Notes under the pieces: generated by a model
Told to the model about the DNA's origin: nothing
Seen by the model: the letters and a program-made list of their open reading frames with translations, nothing else
Databases searched by the model: none
Origin: an uncultured Veillonella sp.
Lineage (GTDB): Bacteria; Bacillota; Negativicutes; Veillonellales; Veillonellaceae
Assembly: GCA_900757715.1 (NCBI GenBank)
Contig: CAAEOZ010000150.1
Span: 1 to 11,739 of the forward strand
Length of the DNA: 11,739 nt
Direction of reading: 5' to 3'
Made by a program: the position numbers and the translations under genes
In this document: one piece after another, positions 6,961-11,739 of the stretch
Numbering within the stretch: position 1 is the stretch's first letter
Layout of the letters: each line of letters opens with the position of its first letter

Positions 6961-7029
6961 AGATTCCCAATCCCCCTCTTTATAATACATTGCGTATAAG
7001 ATTTATTAACTGTCTGGTCTGGGGAATCT
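6961..7029 (+). promoter_or_regulatory. Inverted repeat in the SusC leader
   Basis: AGATTCCC (6961-6968) and GGGAATCT (7022-7029) are perfect inverted copies 53 bases apart, with a smaller pair inside (TTATA 6980-6984, TATAA 6995-6999). The right arm ends 21 bases before ATG 7051. It could fold in the leader RNA and affect SusC translation. It does not enclose a promoter, so it is not a clear invertible promoter. Confidence 0.3.
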
Positions 7030-7050
7030 ACAGAGATTTAACGAATCAAG

Positions 7051-9747
7051 ATGGGAAGAGTCAGTCTTTGTCTTGTCATAATGTTCTTCATCTGTAGTGC
7101 TCAAAAAATTGATGCACAAGTACAGAATATCAGAGAGAAACAAGATACCATTTCGGCGACTAAATCATTAGAGCATATCAGGCCCGAGAATATCAAGAAG
7201 GGACCATTGAATAATGCTTTGGATGTATTGAGTGGTCAGTCTGCCGGTGTGAACGTCACCACTAATGGGACTGACAGGCTCGCTATGCTGAATAGTATCC
7301 GTGTGCGTGGTACCACATCCATTATGGGTGGCAATGACCCGTTAGTAATTATTGACGGAGTGACATCTGACATCGCTACGCTATCTACCATATATCCCGC
7401 AGACATCGAGAGTTTCACTATTTTGAAGAATGCTACCGAAACGGCAATGTACGGTTCCCGTGGTGCTTCAGGTGTAATTGAGATTAAGACCAAGAAAGGA
7501 ACGGGGCGAGGTTTCGAAATATCATATGATGGCAACTACGGATTCGAGTCAATGTATAAACATCTGCAAATGCTCAACGGCCCGGAGTATATAGCTACAG
7601 CAGAGGCACTTGGATTAGATTACAATAATGGTGGCTACAACACCAATTTTCACGATGTAATTACTCGTACGGGCTTGATACATCAGCATCACTTGGCTTT
7701 TAGCGGTGGTTCGGAAAACTCAAACTATCGAGCATCGTTCGGTTTTATGGATCATAATACAATTGTCAAAGTTAACGATTACCGAAATTTAGTGGTAAAA
7801 CTTGATGCTACACAAAAGGCTTTCGATGGTCGCTTAGTTGGCGATTTTGGTGTATATGGCTACTCGTCAAAGATACACGACATTTTCGATACACGAATGC
7901 TGTTTTACTCGGCAGCTGCACAGAATCCTACATATCCAGCAGGAACTGATGTTAATGGCAACTGGGTGAAGAACTCGGCTGCATCACACATCAACCACCC
8001 CGGAGCACTCCTCTATGAGAAAAATGACTCCGAAGAACGGAATTTCAATACACATTTGGGGCTGAAATTTAATATCCTTGACAATTTGATATTGTCGGCT
8101 TTCGGCTCTTATTCATATTCATCTACGGGAAATGCTCAATTTTGTCCTACATGGGTGTGGGCGCAAGGCAATGTTTATCGTGGAGAGTTCAAGGGTGAAG
8201 ACTACTTTACAAATGTGTCCCTCTCATATAACAATGCTTGGGGAGACTCACACCTTGATGCTGTTGTTGGCGCAGAATATCTTAAACAGGTAAGGACTGG
8301 TTTATGGGTGCAGGCAAAAGGAATAACAACAAATGATTTCTCCTATAATAACATCGGAGCAACATCATCGCGTCCTTTCGGTGGTACGAGCAGTAGCTAT
8401 GAAGACCCGTCACTTGCTTCAATAATGGGTAGTGTCACATATAGTTACAAGGATAGATATTCTATTGCGGCAGCACTCCGTGGAGATGGCTCTTCAATGG
8501 TAAGCGATAACAATACTTTCGGATTCTTCCCATCAGTATCACTGGGTTGGGATGTAAAAAAAGAAGGCTTCCTCTCTGATACTGACTTTATAACAATGTT
8601 GAAACTAAGAACCGGATATGGTCGGTCAGGAAATCTTGGAGGTATAACATCCTATACAACACTTAATACCGTAAAGGAGAATGGTATCGTATCCATCAAC
8701 GGTGCACCTACCGTAACAATGGGAAGTATACGCAACACGAATCCGGACCTTAAGTGGGAGACTCGTTCAACATTTAATATCGGTTTTGACTTAGGTATAT
8801 GGGATAATCGGTTGATGCTTACCTCGGAATTATATTACTCAAAGACAACGGATATGCTCTATGAGTATGATGTTCCCGTTCCGACCTTTGCGTTCGATAA
8901 ACTGATGGCAAATATCGGCTCGATGTCTAACCAGGGTGTCGAACTAGGAATCTCGGTAGTTCCCATTCAACGAAAGGATATGGAGATGAATATCAACTTC
9001 AATATGTCCTACCAGAAGAATAAGTTACTTTCGCTTAGTGGAGAGTATAATGGTATGCATATGACAGCTTCAGATATTACTCCGATTGGCTCGCTTTATG
9101 GTGCAGGTCAGAACGGTGGAGACAATAATGTAGTATATCAGATTGTAGGTCAGCCATTGGGGGTATTCTATCTACCTCACTGCAAAGGGCTTAAAGAAAA
9201 TGAACTTGGTGGCTACAGTTACGATATTGAAGATTTGAATGATGATGGCGAGATTGATTTTAGCGATGGCGGAGACAGGTATATAGCAGGTCAGGCAACC
9301 CCCAAGGTAACTATTGGATCAAACATCAGTTTCCGTTACAAGTCCTTTGATATTGCCATGCAGATAAATGGTGCTTTCGGTCATAAGATATTCAATGGCA
9401 CGGGCTTGGCTTATACCAATATGTCTATATTCCCTGACTACAATGTATTGAAGGGTGCTCCTGAAAAAAATATTATTGATCAGAATGTTTCAGACTATTG
9501 GTTGGAAAAAGGTGACTATGTAAATATTGAACATATTACCATAGGCTACAATATTCCAATGAAATCCAAGGCTGTGAAGTCATTGCGTCTTTCGGCAGGC
9601 ATTAGCAACCTTGCAACAATCACAGGCTATAGCGGTCTTACTCCAATGATAAACAGTTATGTAGTAAGCAACACTTTGGGCATTGACGACAAACGCACCT
9701 ATCCTTTATATCGTACCTATTCGTTAGGTCTTAGTATTCAATTCTAA
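7051..9747 (+). CDS. SusC-like TonB-dependent outer-membrane receptor with short N-terminus
   Basis: An 898-residue outer-membrane transporter that, with its SusD partner, would import a bound nutrient using TonB energy. The signal peptide is at about 1-22 (cut near IDA). The plug domain spans about 43-150, with the family motifs IRVRGTTSIMGGNDPLVIIDGV (83-104, core cited in part) and TETAMYGSRGASGVIEIKTKKG (129-150). A 22-strand-type barrel fills the rest and ends in Phe (SLGLSIQF), as expected for outer-membrane insertion. An acidic DLNDDGEID loop lies at 728-736. Most SusC proteins are about 1000 long and carry a carboxypeptidase-like domain and a DEVVV-type TonB box before the plug; here both are absent, with QDTISAT (31-37) the only TonB-box candidate. 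TAA 7039-7041 in frame shows that nothing is missing immediately upstream. SusD starts 12 bases after the stop. The substrate cannot be read from the sequence. Confidence 0.93.
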   Translation: MGRVSLCLVIMFFICSAQKIDAQVQNIREKQDTISATKSLEHIRPENIKKGPLNNALDVLSGQSAGVNVTTNGTDRLAMLNSIRVRGTTSIMGGNDPLVIIDGVTSDIATLSTIYPADIESFTILKNATETAMYGSRGASGVIEIKTKKGTGRGFEISYDGNYGFESMYKHLQMLNGPEYIATAEALGLDYNNGGYNTNFHDVITRTGLIHQHHLAFSGGSENSNYRASFGFMDHNTIVKVNDYRNLVVKLDATQKAFDGRLVGDFGVYGYSSKIHDIFDTRMLFYSAAAQNPTYPAGTDVNGNWVKNSAASHINHPGALLYEKNDSEERNFNTHLGLKFNILDNLILSAFGSYSYSSTGNAQFCPTWVWAQGNVYRGEFKGEDYFTNVSLSYNNAWGDSHLDAVVGAEYLKQVRTGLWVQAKGITTNDFSYNNIGATSSRPFGGTSSSYEDPSLASIMGSVTYSYKDRYSIAAALRGDGSSMVSDNNTFGFFPSVSLGWDVKKEGFLSDTDFITMLKLRTGYGRSGNLGGITSYTTLNTVKENGIVSINGAPTVTMGSIRNTNPDLKWETRSTFNIGFDLGIWDNRLMLTSELYYSKTTDMLYEYDVPVPTFAFDKLMANIGSMSNQGVELGISVVPIQRKDMEMNINFNMSYQKNKLLSLSGEYNGMHMTASDITPIGSLYGAGQNGGDNNVVYQIVGQPLGVFYLPHCKGLKENELGGYSYDIEDLNDDGEIDFSDGGDRYIAGQATPKVTIGSNISFRYKSFDIAMQINGAFGHKIFNGTGLAYTNMSIFPDYNVLKGAPEKNIIDQNVSDYWLEKGDYVNIEHITIGYNIPMKSKAVKSLRLSAGISNLATITGYSGLTPMINSYVVSNTLGIDDKRTYPLYRTYSLGLSIQF

Positions 9748-9759
9748 CCGCTTACAGTT

Positions 9760-11376
9760 ATGAAAAGATATATAAACATATTGATGGTTGCTTTGGCAAC
9801 GATGATGACCTCTTGTCTTACTGAAGACCCTAGAGATCAACTTTATGAAGAAGACATTTACAACAATGCCAACAACATATATATTAATGCAGTGGCTGTG
9901 CTCTACAATTACATTGGTGGCAGTGCAGACAGTGAGGGTTTACAGGGGACCTGTCGTGGGATTTATGACTATAACACACTTACTACAGACGAAGCCATGA
10001 TACCTATTCGTGGTGGCGACTGGTACGATGGAGGTTTGTGGACGAATATGTATCAGCATAAGTGGAGTCCTAATGATTTACCACTCTACAATACTTGGAA
10101 ATACCTCTACAAGGTTGTTGTGTTATCGAACAAATCTCTGCATATCATCGATAAGTATAGCCATAACCTATCTGAGGAGCAGAGAGTGGCCTACGAAGCT
10201 GAGGTGCGAGCTCTGAGAGCACTTTTCTACTACTACATTATGGATATGTATGGCAGAGTGCCCATCGTAACATCCTATGAACAACCGCAGGATGAAGTTG
10301 TGCAGAGCGAGCGTAGCGAGGTTTTCCGTTTTATCGTGAATGAGTTGCAGGAGGTTGCCGAGTTGTTGCCAAATGAGCGTAGTAATAAGATGGGTAACTA
10401 CTATGGTCGTATAACAACACCTGTAGCTAATTTCCTTTTGGCTAAGTTGGCTCTTAATGCCGAGATATATTGTGATGATAATTGGACTGATGGCGTTCCA
10501 CGGAACGGTAAAGAGATATTTTTCACCGTCGATGGTGAGAAACTCAACGCTTGGCAGACCTGTATCAAATATTGCAATAAACTTGCCGAGGTAGGTTATC
10601 GGTTGGAGGACGATTATAGCTATAATTTCTCTGTGCATAACGAGAACTCCAACGAAAACATATTCACCATTCCGTTGGATAAGAACCTCTATGCTGCGCA
10701 GTTCTGGTATCTCTTCCGATCACGACACTACAACCATGGCGGTGCGTTGGGGGGCTCATCGGAAAATGGTACCAGTGCCAATATCTCAACAGTCTTAGCC
10801 AACGGATACGGCACAGATGATGTAGATGCTCGCTTTGAAAAGAACTTCTATGCCGGCATCGTAGAGGTTGATGGAAAGCCTGTAATGATGGACAATGGAC
10901 AGCAGTTGGAGTATTTCCCATTGGAGCTAAAGTTGAATCTTACGGGAAGCTCCTATGTCAAGACAGCTGGTGCTCGTATGGCAAAATATGAGGTTGATAG
11001 GACCTCACATTCCGACGGTAGACAACCGGATAACGACATCGTGCTATTCCGCTATGCCGATGCTCTCCTGATGAAGTCCGAGGCAAAGGTACGTAATGGT
11101 GAGGATGGCTCGTTGGAGTTGAACGAAGTCCGAGGTCGTGTTGGTATGCCATATCGAGAAGCTACGCTTGAGAACATATTGAAAGAGCGTTTGTTGGAGT
11201 TAGTATGGGAAGGCTGGCGACGACAAGATATGGTGCGTTTTGGAGTTTATCACAAATCATACGATCAGCGAGTCCAACTGGCTGATGAGAAAAATGGGTA
11301 TACCACAGTTTTTCCTATTCCACAAAAAAGTATAGACTTGAACCCAAAATTGAAACAAAATGTTGGATATAAATAA
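9760..11376 (+). CDS. SusD-like surface lipoprotein (RagB/SusD family)
   Basis: A 538-residue nutrient-binding lipoprotein that caps the SusC barrel on the cell surface. The lipoprotein signal is MKRYINILMVALATMMTSC, with lipidated Cys19 followed by acidic LTEDPRD, the sort of sequence that directs Bacteroidetes lipoproteins to the surface. The helical TPR-like core contains EVRALRALFYYYIMDMYGRV (148-167). The C-terminal family signatures are ELNEVRGRVGMPY, LKERLLELVWEGWRRQDMVRFG and the ending FPIPQKSIDLNPKLKQNVGY. Length and ends are normal. It lies 12 bases after SusC and 9 bases before the Crp/Fnr-type gene, so all three are probably cotranscribed. Ligand-contact residues cannot be assigned. 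Confidence 0.95.
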   Translation: MKRYINILMVALATMMTSCLTEDPRDQLYEEDIYNNANNIYINAVAVLYNYIGGSADSEGLQGTCRGIYDYNTLTTDEAMIPIRGGDWYDGGLWTNMYQHKWSPNDLPLYNTWKYLYKVVVLSNKSLHIIDKYSHNLSEEQRVAYEAEVRALRALFYYYIMDMYGRVPIVTSYEQPQDEVVQSERSEVFRFIVNELQEVAELLPNERSNKMGNYYGRITTPVANFLLAKLALNAEIYCDDNWTDGVPRNGKEIFFTVDGEKLNAWQTCIKYCNKLAEVGYRLEDDYSYNFSVHNENSNENIFTIPLDKNLYAAQFWYLFRSRHYNHGGALGGSSENGTSANISTVLANGYGTDDVDARFEKNFYAGIVEVDGKPVMMDNGQQLEYFPLELKLNLTGSSYVKTAGARMAKYEVDRTSHSDGRQPDNDIVLFRYADALLMKSEAKVRNGEDGSLELNEVRGRVGMPYREATLENILKERLLELVWEGWRRQDMVRFGVYHKSYDQRVQLADEKNGYTTVFPIPQKSIDLNPKLKQNVGYK

Positions 11377-11385
11377 CTTTAGCCT

Positions 11386-11739
11386 ATGAGTATTCAATTT
11401 GACATTGCAAAACAGATTATAGCTGAAACATGCCCTAATCGCAAACTTAAGTTGGAGAATATTCGCCTTTTTGCAGATATTATTCAGCCTAAGAAATATC
11501 AAAAAGGTGATATAATTCTAAATGAAGGTGATATCTGTAATTGCCTATTTTATATAGAAAAGGGATTTATTAGACAGCACTACCTAAAGCATGATAAGGA
11601 TGTGATAGAACATTTAGCATGTGAAAAAGATGTTGTCTGGTGTATTGACAGCTATTTTAACCGAGAGCCAACACATCTTATGATGGATGCTGTAGAAAAC
11701 AGTGTTTTATGGGAAATTCCGCGTGATATAATGGAAGAA
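11386..11739 (+). CDS. Crp/Fnr-family regulator, N-terminal part only
   Basis: The frame is open from ATG 11386 to the window edge (118 codons). The visible part is a cyclic-nucleotide-binding-like cupin fold, with KKYQKGDIILNEGDICNCLF (about 37-56), then FYIEKGFIRQHY and EHLACEKDVVW. This matches the effector domain of Bacteroidetes Crp/Fnr proteins. The Cys residues (16, 52, 54, 82 and 89) do not form an obvious Fnr iron-sulfur pattern. The helix-turn-helix domain would lie beyond the edge. Its start is 9 bases after the SusD stop, suggesting it is part of that operon and might control it. The effector is unknown. Confidence 0.85.
   Translation, partial: MSIQFDIAKQIIAETCPNRKLKLENIRLFADIIQPKKYQKGDIILNEGDICNCLFYIEKGFIRQHYLKHDKDVIEHLACEKDVVWCIDSYFNREPTHLMMDAVENSVLWEIPRDIMEE

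Larger units (their letters stand above)
5882..7050. other. 1.17-kb intergenic region between the hydrolase and SusC genes
   Basis: There is no convincing gene here. In order it holds the orphan promoter (to about 5961), two terminator-like hairpins (6056-6078, 6110-6130), a stretch open on both strands (6095-6334), a 10-bp inverted repeat around a run of seven G (6325-6373), a long nested inverted repeat (6391-6568), an AT-rich stretch without recognisable features (6569-6760), the SusC promoter (6761-6792) and a 250-base leader. The mosaic of parts suggests an insertion or element relic between two older loci. Confidence 0.6.

Noticed and set aside
6961..7029. Invertible promoter before SusC
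   Set aside because: The arms are only 8 bp, and neither orientation of the enclosed 53 bases carries a good TAnnTTTG box; the likely promoter lies outside.

Overview
The window looks like Bacteroidales DNA (Bacteroides/Parabacteroides-like). The evidence is a SusC/SusD outer-membrane pair, TAnnTTTG-type -7 promoter elements, weak A-rich ribosome binding sites and a Bacteroides-family tyrosine recombinase. No database was searched, so all identities rest on reading the sequence.

Layout. (1) Positions 1-1826 are the remnant of a mobile element, visibly richer in G+C than what follows. It holds the tail of one gene, a one-membrane-segment hypothetical protein, and a tyrosine recombinase that lacks its C-terminal catalytic part. 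(2) Positions 1895-5881 are a divergent locus. An AraC-family regulator (minus strand) faces a two-gene operon encoding an exported lactonase-type beta-propeller and an exported fusion of a carboxymuconolactone-decarboxylase-like region with an alpha/beta hydrolase. (3) Positions 5882-7050 are 1.17 kb without a convincing gene. They hold an orphan promoter, terminator-like hairpins, a long nested inverted repeat and the SusC promoter and leader. (4) Positions 7051-11739 are a SusC-like TonB-dependent receptor with a shortened N-terminus, a SusD-like lipoprotein, and the start of a Crp/Fnr-type regulator 9 bases after SusD.

The strongest hidden signal is a shared promoter architecture. The sequence TGAAARTGGTAA-N8-GTGATT (two matches exact, the third differing only outside these blocks) occurs three times. 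Each copy lies 55, 55 or 56 bases upstream of a TAnnTTTG -7 box. One copy precedes the AraC gene, one precedes the lactonase operon, and the third lies just after the hydrolase gene, pointing at no gene. This predicts a small AraC regulon with autoregulation, and it suggests that a third target gene once lay downstream of 5961 and was lost or displaced by the sequence now there.

The second notable signal is a ~178-base nested inverted repeat (6391-6568) with seven collinear stems. It could be a structured RNA, a MITE-like element or part of a conjugative-element end. SusC and SusD would together import an unknown nutrient across the outer membrane. The lactonase and hydrolase would act in the periplasm on an unidentified lactone- or ester-like compound.
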